A stretch of DNA of 64,000 nucleotides from Pseudomonadota bacterium (GTDB taxonomy: Bacteria; Pseudomonadota; Alphaproteobacteria; Rhizobiales; Beijerinckiaceae). Position 1 is the stretch's first letter. Every line of letters begins with the position of its first letter. This document shows positions 35,651-43,939 of the stretch, piece by piece. Location: assembly GCA_021813805.1 (NCBI GenBank), contig JAKAJL010000005.1:57330-121329 (forward strand). Direction: 5' to 3'. Under the pieces are notes generated by a model, which had not been told where the DNA came from, ran no database searches, and saw only the letters and a program-made list of their open reading frames with translations. The position numbers and the translations under genes were made by a program.

Positions 35651-36713
35651 GCGTATGGCGGTGATGCAGATCCGGGTAATGGGGATGCGAGTGGATGAGC
35701 CCCTCATGGCGGTGGCGATGGGAATGGGGCTCGGTCACAGGGCCGTCATGACGATGCTGGTGGTGTTCGTCATGGACATGGGCGTGCTCATGCTCGAACG
35801 GCTCGTGGGCGTGTTCGTGGTCGTGCCGCTCGGCGAGATGCGGCCACAGGCCGAGGCCCATCAGCGCGCCGGCGACAAGCAATTGGGTGGTCGGCTGTTC
35901 GCGCAGCAGGACCAAGGAGGCCAGCGCGCCGATGAAGGGCGCGAGGGCGAAATAGGCCCCGGTGCGCGCGGCGCCCAGCCGCCGCAATGCGAGAATATAC
36001 AGGACTAGGCTGACCCCGACCCCGAAGAGGCCGACCAACGCCGCCGCGCCGGAAAAAACCAGGCCGGGGGTCGCGGCGCCGCGCGCCAGCGCGGCGAAAA
36101 GATTGACCGAGCCCGCCGCCAGTCCCTTGATCGTGGCGATCGACACCGGGTCGGCGGAAGACAATTTACGTGTGAGATTGTTGTCGATTCCCCAGGCGAG
36201 GCAGGCGCCCACGACCAGCAGCGCGCCCTTGTCCAGCGCCAGCCCGCGCCCCTGCCAGGACAGAACGACGGCGCCGGCCAGGATCGCCATGGCGCCGGCG
36301 AAGAGCCTCGCGTCCACATTCTCGTGAAAGACCAGCCAGGCGATCGCCATGGTCGCCAGGCCTTCGATGTTGAGCAGCAGCGAGGCGCTGGCGGCGCTGG
36401 TCGCCTTCAGCCCCGCCATCAGCAGCAAAGGCCCCAGAAACCCGCCGAAAAACACCACGGCCGCGAGCCACGGCCAATCGGCGCGGCGCAGCGGCGCCTC
36501 GGGCGCCGGCAAGCCGACGGCGCGCCGGGCGAGATGAAAACCGGCGAGGCCCACGCCGGCGCCGAGATAGAGCGCGCCGGCCAGCATTTGCGGATCGAAT
36601 CGCCCCAGCAGCGCCTTGGCGAGCGGCGCGGTCAGGCCGAACAGCGCCGCCGAGCCGAGCGCGAACGGGACTCCCGGCCATAAAGGCCCGAGCCGATGCA
36701 GAAAGGCCGACAC
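35643..36713 (-). CDS. DMT/EamA-type transporter with a long His-rich C-terminal tail
   Basis: 356 aa starting at GTG 36713. About ten helices arranged as two EamA repeats (e.g. FALGSAALFGLTAPLAKALLG in the first, LACLAWGIDNNLTRKLSS-like region in the second). From about residue 298 the protein ends in some 60 residues with more than 20 histidines (EHAHEPFEHEHAHVHDEHHQ and HSHPHYPDLHHRHTHG). Tails of this kind bind Ni, Zn, Co or Cu, so a metal permease, or metal-regulated transport, is likely; the actual substrate is unknown. It follows the universal stress gene after three bases and overlaps the HNH gene. Confidence 0.85.
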   Translation of the reverse strand: MSAFLHRLGPLWPGVPFALGSAALFGLTAPLAKALLGRFDPQMLAGALYLGAGVGLAGFHLARRAVGLPAPEAPLRRADWPWLAAVVFFGGFLGPLLLMAGLKATSAASASLLLNIEGLATMAIAWLVFHENVDARLFAGAMAILAGAVVLSWQGRGLALDKGALLVVGACLAWGIDNNLTRKLSSADPVSIATIKGLAAGSVNLFAALARGAATPGLVFSGAAALVGLFGVGVSLVLYILALRRLGAARTGAYFALAPFIGALASLVLLREQPTTQLLVAGALMGLGLWPHLAERHDHEHAHEPFEHEHAHVHDEHHQHRHDGPVTEPHSHRHRHEGLIHSHPHYPDLHHRHTHG

Positions 36714-36716
36714 GGT

Positions 36717-37571
36717 TCAGCGCGCCCTCATCGTGAAGACGGGAATGCGCGCCTCCGCTAGGACGTCGCGGGTGACCCCGCCAAAAAGCGTCTCCCACCA
36801 CGCGCCATGGGTAAAGGCGCCGATCAGCAGGCAATCGCCGCCGAGCCGTTCCGCCTCGTTCAACAGGTCATGACCGACGCTTCCCGCGCTGCGGGAGAGA
36901 TGGAGAATCTCGACGTTCAGGCCGAGCCGCTCGAAGAAGTCCCGGGCGCTCGGCTCATAAAAACCGGCGCCCGGCTTGGCGCCCCAAAGAACCGTGATCC
37001 TTTCGGCCTTTTTCAGCCAGGGTAACGCCGCCCGCGCCGCCGTCTCGACCGGGGCGCCCGGCTTCCAGCCGATGACGATATGGCGGCCGATGACCCGCTC
37101 GCCGTCGATCACGTCACGCGGCGCGACCAGCACCAGCCGTTGGCCGCCGAACAAGGCGGCGTGGAAAGCGTCGGCGGCGTCCAAATGGACCGGTCGACTG
37201 ACCACGATCAGGTCGGCTCTGGCGGCGTCAAGGGCGACATTGGCTTCGACATCGCCTTCGTCGTCGCGCCAGGCGATCGGTGGCGCTGCCGGCGCCGACT
37301 CACGAAAGCTATCGACCACCACCTTGACGCGCGCCGCGCGAACTTCGGGCGGGCCTTCATAGAGTTCGCGCAATTGCTGGACCTCTAGCTCCTCCGCGTC
37401 AACGAAAGCATGATGGGCGTTAAATCCGACATGGGCGGCGCAGATTTCGGTGTCAAAGCCCTGGCCGGCGGCGACGGCGCATTGCAGCGTCGAAAGCGCG
37501 GTTTCTGCCTCCGGCAGCAGCGCGCAGATGTGGAGCGCGCGTTTTTCGTTCGATTCAGCCCCGGCGGTCAC
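36717..37571 (-). CDS. Tandem-domain universal stress protein
   Basis: 284 aa from a GTG at 37571 with an excellent aaggagg site eight bases upstream. It contains two UspA-like alpha/beta domains; the second is clearer, with HIVIGWKPGAPVETAARAAL, then the C-terminal DCLLIGAFTHGAWWETLFGG and VTRDVLAEARIPVFTMR. The ATP-binding G-2X-G-9X-G(S/T) motif is not obvious, so it may not bind ATP. The first gene of a three-gene minus-strand unit with the His-tailed transporter and the HNH protein. Confidence 0.85.
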   Translation of the reverse strand: MTAGAESNEKRALHICALLPEAETALSTLQCAVAAGQGFDTEICAAHVGFNAHHAFVDAEELEVQQLRELYEGPPEVRAARVKVVVDSFRESAPAAPPIAWRDDEGDVEANVALDAARADLIVVSRPVHLDAADAFHAALFGGQRLVLVAPRDVIDGERVIGRHIVIGWKPGAPVETAARAALPWLKKAERITVLWGAKPGAGFYEPSARDFFERLGLNVEILHLSRSAGSVGHDLLNEAERLGGDCLLIGAFTHGAWWETLFGGVTRDVLAEARIPVFTMRAR

Positions 37572-37652
37572 GGCAGTTCCTCCTTCGAGGCTGGTAATTT
37601 AGTCCGGCGACAGATCGCCTTCCACGGAAAAATGGGCTGTGAAGGCGCGGCT

Positions 37653-37680
37653 TGACAAAAGGTGAGCGGCGCGTATGGTG
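37653..37680 (+). promoter_or_regulatory. Sigma-70-type promoter for rpmG
   Basis: TTGACA at 37653-37658 and TATGGT at 37675-37680, spaced by 16 bp, about 100 bp upstream of the rpmG ATG. It is one of the clearest promoter-like pairs in the window. Confidence 0.7.
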
Positions 37681-37782
37681 CGCCCGAGTTTGGGCCGGAG
37701 CGATCCGGCCCCTTTTGTTCCGTCATCGGCCACTGTCCGCTTTTCAGGATGCGGCCCCAGCTTCGCTTTCAAGGTAACCGCC

Positions 37783-37950
37783 ATGGCCAAGGCCGCCACG
37801 ATCAAGATCAAGCTACTGTCGACCGCCGACACCGGCTATTTTTACGTCACCAAGAAGAACGCCCGCACCAAGACTGACAAGCTGGCGTTCAAGAAATACG
37901 ATCCCGTCGCGCGCAAGCACGTCGAGTTCAAGGAAACCAAGATCAAGTGA
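37783..37950 (+). CDS. rpmG: 50S ribosomal protein L33
   Basis: 55 aa, [20 protein letters not shown] followed by [13 protein letters not shown] and ending [10 protein letters not shown]. It is the cysteine-free form of L33 without the zinc ribbon, as expected in alphaproteobacteria. Single-gene unit with its own promoter upstream and a strong terminator 20 bp downstream. Confidence 0.98.
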   Translation: MAKAATIKIKLLSTADTGYFYVTKKNARTKTDKLAFKKYDPVARKHVEFKETKIK

Positions 37951-37970
37951 TCGCTTGAAAATCCGACGCA

Positions 37971-37996
37971 AAGCCGCCTCCGGGCGGCTTTTTTTT
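37971..37996 (+). terminator. Rho-independent terminator of rpmG
   Basis: Six-base stem gccgcc/ggcggc with tccg loop, extended by A/T pairs, followed by eight T residues. Confidence 0.93.
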
Positions 37997-38042
37997 ATGC
38001 AGCGCCGCGCGACTCAACCGGCTGCGCCGCTGACGTTCTTGC

Positions 38043-38768
38043 TCAAACCGGCTTGCGGAACAAGGCTCGCCAATGGCGGATCGCCGCCGGGCCTGACGGC
38101 GCGTCGTCCAGGCGCTCCAGCGCCAGGCCGCAGTCGCGAAAGGCCTCGATGTCGCCGCGGGCGAGCGGCCAGGGCGGACCCTCGATCCGCTGGTTGTCGT
38201 CGCGGGCGCGGGCGATCGCCAGCAGGCGACCGCCCGGCTTGACGAAACCCGCCGACGCTTGGCGCATCGCGGGAAGAAGTTCAGCGGGCAGGGCCTGCAA
38301 GGTATAGGTTTCGTGAACGAGGTCGAAAGCCTCGCGCCATTGCGGCGGCGGGGCGAAGAGGTCGGCGACGACGAAATCTATCGTTTTGCCGGCGAACCGC
38401 CCACGCGCCCACTCCACCGCGCGCGGAGCGAAATCGAAAGCCGTCACCTGGGCGCCGCGATCGGCCAGAGCGGCGGCGTTATCGCCAAGCCCGCAGCCGA
38501 CGTCGAGCGCCTTCACGCCAGCAAGGTCGGGATTTTGCCGGAGCCAATCCGCCAGCAGGGGATGGGGCGCGAGATTGCCCCAAGGCACGCCGGCCGCATC
38601 GCCGTCGGCCAGTTCATAAACCGCCTCGAACCAATTCTTGCGTTTCGGGTCCGCCAGCGGCCCATCCCGCCGCGCGGGGTCTATCGAATCGAGCCGCGCC
38701 CGGGCGGCCTCGCGGCGGCGCGCGAAATCGGCGTCGATAATATCGTCATGCGGCGGCTTTTCGGCCAT
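38043..38768 (-). CDS. Class I SAM-dependent methyltransferase
   Basis: 241 aa from the ATG at 38768 (MAEKPPHDDIIDADFARRRE); the track ORF to 39590 runs into gyrA. It has the SAM motif I ALDVGCGLGDNAAALADRG near residue 95, VTAFDFAPRAVEWARGRF (motif with acidic residue), and DFVVADLFAPPP. The N-terminal KRKNWFEAVYELADGDAAGV-type segment resembles methyltransferase-11/TPMT-like small-molecule methylases. Substrate unknown. It begins five bases after the gyrA stop, so it is likely cotranscribed with gyrA. Confidence 0.85.
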   Translation of the reverse strand: MAEKPPHDDIIDADFARRREAARARLDSIDPARRDGPLADPKRKNWFEAVYELADGDAAGVPWGNLAPHPLLADWLRQNPDLAGVKALDVGCGLGDNAAALADRGAQVTAFDFAPRAVEWARGRFAGKTIDFVVADLFAPPPQWREAFDLVHETYTLQALPAELLPAMRQASAGFVKPGGRLLAIARARDDNQRIEGPPWPLARGDIEAFRDCGLALERLDDAPSGPAAIRHWRALFRKPV

Positions 38769-38773
38769 GTCGC

Positions 38774-41515
38774 TCAAGCCTCCGCTTCCGTTTCGCCTTC
38801 GTCGCCTTCGTCGCTTTCGCCGCTCTCGTCCTCGCCGATCCGTTCGACCGAGACGACCTTTTCGGTCTCCGCCGTATTGAAGACGATGACGCCCTGGCTG
38901 CCGCGGCTGACGATCCTGATGCCCTCGACCGGGCAGCGGATGAGCTGGCCGCCATCGGTCACCAGCATGATCTGGTCGCTCGCTTCGACCGGCATGGAGG
39001 CGACCAGTTCTCCGTTGCGGGCGTTGACCGCCATGGCGGCGATGCCTTTGCCGCCGCGTCCGGTGACGCGATATTCGTAGGACGAGGTGCGCTTGCCATA
39101 GCCATTGGCGGAAATCGTCAGGATCAGCTGTTCCGCGGCCGCCATTCGCTCGAAGGCCGAGGCGTCGAGGGGCGCGGCGCCCTCGCCGCTCTCCTCGGTC
39201 TCGTCGGTCTCGGGCTCGGCCGGTTCGCCGGCGGCGGCGCGGCGCATCTTCAAAAAGGCCGCGCGTTCGGCGGGCGTGGCGTCGCTGTGGGTGAGGATGG
39301 ACAGCGCGATGACCCGGTCGCCCCCGGCGAGATTGATCCCGCGCACGCCCATGGAATCGCGGCCCTTGAACACGCGCACATCGTCGACCTTGAAGCGGAT
39401 GCACTGGCCCTTCGATGTGGTCAGCAGCACGTCCTGGTCTTCGGTGCAGATCTGGACGTCGACAATGCCCTCGCCCTCGTCGAGCTTCATGGCGATTTTC
39501 CCGGCGCGGTTGACCTGCGTGAAATCGGAAAGCTTGTTGCGCCGAACCGTGCCGCCGGTGGTGGCGAACATTACGTCGAGGCTTTCCCACATCGCCTCGT
39601 CCTCGGGCAAAGCCATGATCGAGGTGATGCGCTCGCCCTGCTCCAGCGGCAGCATGTTGACCAGCGCCTTGCCGCGCGACTGCGGCGCGGCGAGCGGCAG
39701 GCGCCAGACCTTTTCCTTGTAGACCTGGCCGCGCGAGGAAAAGAACAGCACCGGCGCATGGGTCGAGGCGACGAACAGGCGCTGGACGAAATCCTCCTCG
39801 CGGGTCTGCATGCCGGAACGGCCCTTGCCGCCGCGCCTTTGCGCGCGATAGGTCGAAAGCGGCACGCGCTTGATGTAGCCGGCGTGGGAGACGGTCACCA
39901 CCATGTCCTCGCGCTGGATGAGGTCCTCATCCATCATGTCGCCTTCGACATCGAGGATCTGGGTGCGGCGCGGCACGGCATGGGCCGCCTTCACGCTGAG
40001 CATTTCATCCTTGACGATGCCAAACAATTTTTCGCGTGAGCGCAAAATTTCGAGATATTCGGCGATTTCGGCGGCGAGTTTGTTGAGGTTTTCGGCGATC
40101 TCGTCGCGGCCGAGCGCAGTGAGCCGTTGCAGGCGCAGATCGAGGATGGCGCGGGCCTGCGCTTCCGACAGGCGGCAATTGCCGTCCTCGTCGATGGAGT
40201 GGCGCGGGTCGGCGATGAGCGCGACCAGCGGCGCCATGTCATGGGCCGGCCAGACGCGGCCCATCAAGGCTTCGCGCGCCGTCGCCGCATCGGCTGAGGT
40301 GCGGATCAGGCGGATCACTTCGTCGATATTGGCCACCGCAATGGCGAGGCCGACCTGGATATGGGCGCCGTCGCGCGCCTTGTTGAGCTTGAATTTGGTG
40401 CGCCGGCTGACGACTTCCTCGCGGAAATCGATGAAGGCTTTCAGGCAATCGGTCAGATTGAGGCTTTCCGGCCGCCCGCCGTTCAGCGCAATGATATTGA
40501 CGCCGAACGAGCTTTGCAGGGCGGTGAAGCGGTAGAGCTGGTTCAGCACCACGTCGGCCACGGCGTCGCGCTTGAGCTCGATGACGATGCGCATGCCTTC
40601 GCGGTCGGATTCGTCGCGGAGGTCGGAGATGCCCTCGATTTTCTTCTCCCGCACCAGTTCGGCGATCTTTTCGATCAGCGTCGCCTTGTTCACCTGATAG
40701 GGAATTTCGGTAAAGACGATGGCCTCGCGGTCCTTGCGCAGGGTCTCGACAGTCGCCACGCCCCGGATCACGACCGAGCCGCGGCTGGTCTCATAGGCCT
40801 GCCTGATGCCGGCGCGCCCCATGATCGCGCCGCCCGTGGGGAAATCCGGCCCCGGAACGATCTCCATCAGCTCGGGAAGCGTCATGTCGGGCTTGTCGAT
40901 CAAGGCGACGCAGGCGTCGATGACCTCGCCGAGATTATGCGGCGGGATATTGGTCGCCATGCCCACGGCGATGCCGCCCGCGCCATTGACCAGCAGATTG
41001 GGGAAGCGGGCCGGAAGGACCGTCGGCTCCTGCTCCTTGCCGTCGTAATTGGGTTGGAAATCGACGGTGTCGGAGTCGATGTCCTCGATCAGGGCCAGCG
41101 CCGGACGGGCGAGACGCGATTCGGTGTAGCGCATGGCCGCCGCGCGGTCGCCGTCCACCGAGCCGAAATTGCCCTGGCCGTCGATGAGCGCGAGGCTCAT
41201 CGAAAAGGGCTGGGCCATGCGCACGAGAGCGTCATAGATCGCCGCGTCGCCGTGAGGGTGGTATTTACCCATCACCTCGCCGACGATGCGCGCCGATTTC
41301 ACATAGGCCCGGTCGGGCAAAAAATTGTTTTCCTGCGCCGAGTGGAGGATGCGGCGGTGCACCGGCTTGAGGCCGTCGCGCACGTCCGGCAGGGCGCGGC
41401 TGACGATCACGCTCATCGCATAAGCGAGGTAGGAGCTTTTCATCTCCTCGGTGATCGAAACCGGACGGATGTCGGAGGAAGGCGGAACTGGATGGTCGTC
41501 GTTCTGGTCGGCCAA
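38774..41515 (-). CDS. gyrA: DNA gyrase subunit A
   Basis: 913-aa breakage-reunion subunit of gyrase. Active-site Tyr in AAMRYTESR (about residue 130), the quinolone-resistance region in [19 protein letters not shown] (about 81-99), and the GyrA-box QRRGGKG in the C-terminal beta-pinwheel. The position matching E. coli Ser83 is Ala (residue 91), while the Asp87 equivalent is kept. The pinwheel contains a Glu-rich insertion (about residues 785-810, [14 protein letters not shown]), and the C-terminus is acidic. Start is the ATG at 41515. Confidence 0.98.
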   Translation of the reverse strand: MADQNDDHPVPPSSDIRPVSITEEMKSSYLAYAMSVIVSRALPDVRDGLKPVHRRILHSAQENNFLPDRAYVKSARIVGEVMGKYHPHGDAAIYDALVRMAQPFSMSLALIDGQGNFGSVDGDRAAAMRYTESRLARPALALIEDIDSDTVDFQPNYDGKEQEPTVLPARFPNLLVNGAGGIAVGMATNIPPHNLGEVIDACVALIDKPDMTLPELMEIVPGPDFPTGGAIMGRAGIRQAYETSRGSVVIRGVATVETLRKDREAIVFTEIPYQVNKATLIEKIAELVREKKIEGISDLRDESDREGMRIVIELKRDAVADVVLNQLYRFTALQSSFGVNIIALNGGRPESLNLTDCLKAFIDFREEVVSRRTKFKLNKARDGAHIQVGLAIAVANIDEVIRLIRTSADAATAREALMGRVWPAHDMAPLVALIADPRHSIDEDGNCRLSEAQARAILDLRLQRLTALGRDEIAENLNKLAAEIAEYLEILRSREKLFGIVKDEMLSVKAAHAVPRRTQILDVEGDMMDEDLIQREDMVVTVSHAGYIKRVPLSTYRAQRRGGKGRSGMQTREEDFVQRLFVASTHAPVLFFSSRGQVYKEKVWRLPLAAPQSRGKALVNMLPLEQGERITSIMALPEDEAMWESLDVMFATTGGTVRRNKLSDFTQVNRAGKIAMKLDEGEGIVDVQICTEDQDVLLTTSKGQCIRFKVDDVRVFKGRDSMGVRGINLAGGDRVIALSILTHSDATPAERAAFLKMRRAAAGEPAEPETDETEESGEGAAPLDASAFERMAAAEQLILTISANGYGKRTSSYEYRVTGRGGKGIAAMAVNARNGELVASMPVEASDQIMLVTDGGQLIRCPVEGIRIVSRGSQGVIVFNTAETEKVVSVERIGEDESGESDEGDEGETEAEA

Positions 41516-41759
41516 AATGCGCTCGCGGGCTTGAAAGCGAAAATTCTTTTCTTTCTAGGCGATTCTCCCGGTAAAGGCCAGTTTTGCCGCCCTATCGGCT
41601 CGCGCAAAAAACACACGCGACGTCAATGAGTTATCGAATGTTTTTCCGGCAGGCGCCCGAGAGACGCGCGAAAGCTTTTCCACACGGCCGCCGCCGACTG
41701 GCGAAAGCCGCGCGCCCGCTTATATTCAGCCAAAAGAAATTCTTCAGGAGGGGACGGCG
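41516..41759. other. Divergent region between gyrA and an unknown gene
   Basis: A 244-bp stretch holding the gyrA promoter on one strand and the start of the 204-aa protein gene on the other. No gene seen; no operator that I can name. Confidence 0.4.
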
Positions 41760-42374
41760 ATGAGCGAACGCGGACCGGTCTGCGACGCTAGCGACGAAGC
41801 CAAATACCAGCGGATGAGCGCGAGCGCGCGGCCCCTGTCGCGCAGCGAGGCCGCGGCCTTCGATCACGATTTGAGCGCCGCGCGCATGAGGGAAGACGAC
41901 CTGGAGAACGACCCCGCGGCGGACGATGTCGCGCTCAGGAGGGCGATTTTCGAGAAATGGCGGCTGATCCATGACTGGACGCGGCGCAATCCCTATCGCG
42001 ACAAGCCGGCCGCCCGCCCCGACCAATGGCGCGCGGCGCTGGAGAAATTTCGCCCGTTGCGCGACCGCGAACTGATCGACTGGCTGCTCCTGCAGATCGA
42101 TGTCGCGACCAATCTCGCCAATGGCGTCCAGGACATGCGCCCGCGCGACCCCGGCCCGACCTGGCTGGTGACGCTGGAATATGTCTCCAACCGGAAGCGC
42201 AAGGCGCTGGCGACCCTGCATTGGGCGGAAGCGGCCGAAAAGGAGGGCTGTTTTACGGTGGATTCCGAATGGCACGCCCGCAGCGCCGCGATTCTGGGCC
42301 ACGAGCCGAGCGATTTCGAACGCGGCGACGGCGGCCACGAAGGCGTGCCGTTTATAGTCGAGCGGGAGAAATAG
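41760..42374 (+). CDS. Hypothetical cytosolic protein, 204 aa
   Basis: ATG at 41760 preceded by aggagggg at good distance, which decides this frame over the overlapping minus-strand ORF. The protein is charged and helical with no signal peptide: MSERGPVCDASDEAKYQRMS, KWRLIHDWTRRNPYRDKP, ELIDWLLLQIDVATNLANG and HARSAAILGHEPSDFE. I recognise no domain. It is divergent from gyrA. Confidence 0.65.
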   Translation: MSERGPVCDASDEAKYQRMSASARPLSRSEAAAFDHDLSAARMREDDLENDPAADDVALRRAIFEKWRLIHDWTRRNPYRDKPAARPDQWRAALEKFRPLRDRELIDWLLLQIDVATNLANGVQDMRPRDPGPTWLVTLEYVSNRKRKALATLHWAEAAEKEGCFTVDSEWHARSAAILGHEPSDFERGDGGHEGVPFIVEREK

Positions 42375-42489
42375 TGGCGGCCGGGGAAGGCGGAACAATG
42401 GAGAGTACTGGCGAAATTCCGCCACCGCCGTCGCTCACCCTCCCAAATCCGACGCAACAGCGCCAGCTTCTCGTGGGTCGAAGGATTGG

Positions 42490-43071
42490 TCACCGTAACC
42501 CCGGTTCGATCTTGGCCGGCGTCGGGGCCGGCGAAAAGGAAGGAAAACGTCCAGGAAGGCTCATAAATCCCGCAATTCCTCGCATCCGATCTGTCGGCAA
42601 ATAGATATCGAACAGGTTTACCGGTCCCATCAGGATTTTCTGCGGCCCGAGTGTGATCATTGACGTTTCGTCCAGCACGGCGCTTTCGTCGGCGTGCGTA
42701 TGGATTTCGGGCGTGGAGGTCTTGCCCCGCTTGGAGATCGCGACATCAAACGCGTGCTCATTGACGTCCCTGACGCGCAACGCCGCAGCTGTGTCGCTTA
42801 AGAACTTGCGACGCTCTTCGCGATCGATCCTAACGACACCAGCACCATGCTCGCAAATTCTTCGTGCCCTTACGACATTGAAAATAAAAGACTTCGCCAG
42901 AGCCATTTGTATTCGCGGGGCCGCGCGCGCATCGGCACCCAACGGAGCGCCAGACAGTGTGATATGGCCGGCGATCAGGCGCTGCATGATCTCGAAGTCT
43001 TCACAAGCCGTTTCAAGCACCAGCGCTAGGCCCTCGGCTACGGTTGCCTTTTTATTGGTTGCGCCAGGCAT
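42490..43071 (-). CDS. Hypothetical protein, 193 aa, lower-GC region
   Basis: ATG at 43071 with gaggg upstream. Helical N-terminal half: NKKATVAEGLALVLETACED, LSGAPLGADARAAPRIQMAL, AKSFIFNVVRARRICEHGAG; then DREERRKFLSDTAAALRVRD and a C-terminal segment ending in Pro-rich residues. No known domain recognised. Base composition and codon choice are less GC-biased than the flanking gyrA and ssb, and it sits alone between housekeeping genes, so acquisition by transfer is possible. No integrase, repeat or attachment site is seen beside it. Confidence 0.6.
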   Translation of the reverse strand: MPGATNKKATVAEGLALVLETACEDFEIMQRLIAGHITLSGAPLGADARAAPRIQMALAKSFIFNVVRARRICEHGAGVVRIDREERRKFLSDTAAALRVRDVNEHAFDVAISKRGKTSTPEIHTHADESAVLDETSMITLGPQKILMGPVNLFDIYLPTDRMRGIAGFMSLPGRFPSFSPAPTPAKIEPGLR

Positions 43072-43241
43072 TGTGCCCTCCGGCTCGGAAACCTAGTTAC
43101 GGTGACAGTGCGACTTAGCCAGCGGTGCCGCCGCCTACCTCCACGACCAAAAGTCCACGACCACCAAAACCGTAAGGTCGTAATGAGGCTATCATCGCCG
43201 GACGGGAAGCCGCCGAGCGGATGGCTATCCCATTCGCCCCC

Positions 43242-43730
43242 TCAGAACGGAATGTCGTCGTCCAGCATCGCCGAGCTGCGTCCGCCGCTGCTTTCGGCGG
43301 GGCTGCGCTCCATCGGCGACTGGCGGCCGAAATTGCCGCTTGCAGCGCCGCTGTAGCTGCCTTCCTCGCCGCCCCGGCCCCGGCTGTCCAAAAGAGTCAG
43401 TTCGCCGCGGAAGCGTTGCAGCACGACTTCGGTGGTCTTGCGCTGGTTGCCGTCCTTGTCGGTATATTCGCGGGTCTGGAGTTGGCCTTCGAGATAGACT
43501 TTCGAGCCCTTCTTGCAATATTGCTCGGCGATCTTGCCCAGATTCTCGTTGAAAATCACGACATTGTGCCATTCGGTGCGGTCGCGGCGCTCGCCCGTCG
43601 CCTTGTCGCGCCAGCTCTCGGTCGTCGCCAGCGAAAAGGTCACGACGGGATCGCCGGAGCCCATGCGGCGCACTTCCGGATCGCGGCCGAGATTGCCGAT
43701 CAAGATCACCTTGTTGACGCTGCCCGACAT
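43242..43730 (-). CDS. ssb: Single-stranded DNA-binding protein
   Basis: 162 aa. OB-fold N-terminal domain: MSGSVNKVILIGNLGRDPEV, TEWHNVVIFNENLGKIAEQY, GSKVYLEGQLQTREYTDKDG. A Gly/Ser-rich linker follows and the conserved acidic tip MLDDDIPF that recruits repair and replication proteins. It is divergent from uvrA with a LexA-type box between, so both are probably SOS-inducible. Confidence 0.97.
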   Translation of the reverse strand: MSGSVNKVILIGNLGRDPEVRRMGSGDPVVTFSLATTESWRDKATGERRDRTEWHNVVIFNENLGKIAEQYCKKGSKVYLEGQLQTREYTDKDGNQRKTTEVVLQRFRGELTLLDSRGRGGEEGSYSGAASGNFGRQSPMERSPAESSGGRSSAMLDDDIPF

Positions 43731-43862
43731 TTTTTCCGCTCCCTTATTTGGCGACGCGGCATCCTATCTGGCCGAAACGACCCGCGCGCGGATCAAATTC
43801 CCTTTTCCACAAGAGCCATTCACGCCGGCGTGGACGCCATCGGTTCCCGATGGCTTTGACTT

Positions 43863-43877
43863 GTTCTATTTATGTTC
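43863..43877. promoter_or_regulatory. LexA (SOS) box, GTTC-N7-GTTC
   Basis: GTTCTATTTATGTTC matches the alphaproteobacterial LexA direct-repeat operator exactly. It lies 63 bp before uvrA and 133 bp before ssb, in an AT-rich patch, well placed to control one or both genes. Confidence 0.85.
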
Positions 43878-43939
43878 TAGACCGGCGAGACGAATCGTGC
43901 AAGCGTCAAAAGGGTGAAATCCGGCGGAAAAATCGCTAA

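Noticed and set aside
41631-42425. 264-aa minus-strand ORF opposite the 204-aa unknown gene
   Set aside because: The plus-strand frame has aggagggg before its ATG; the minus-strand product looks like a shadow.
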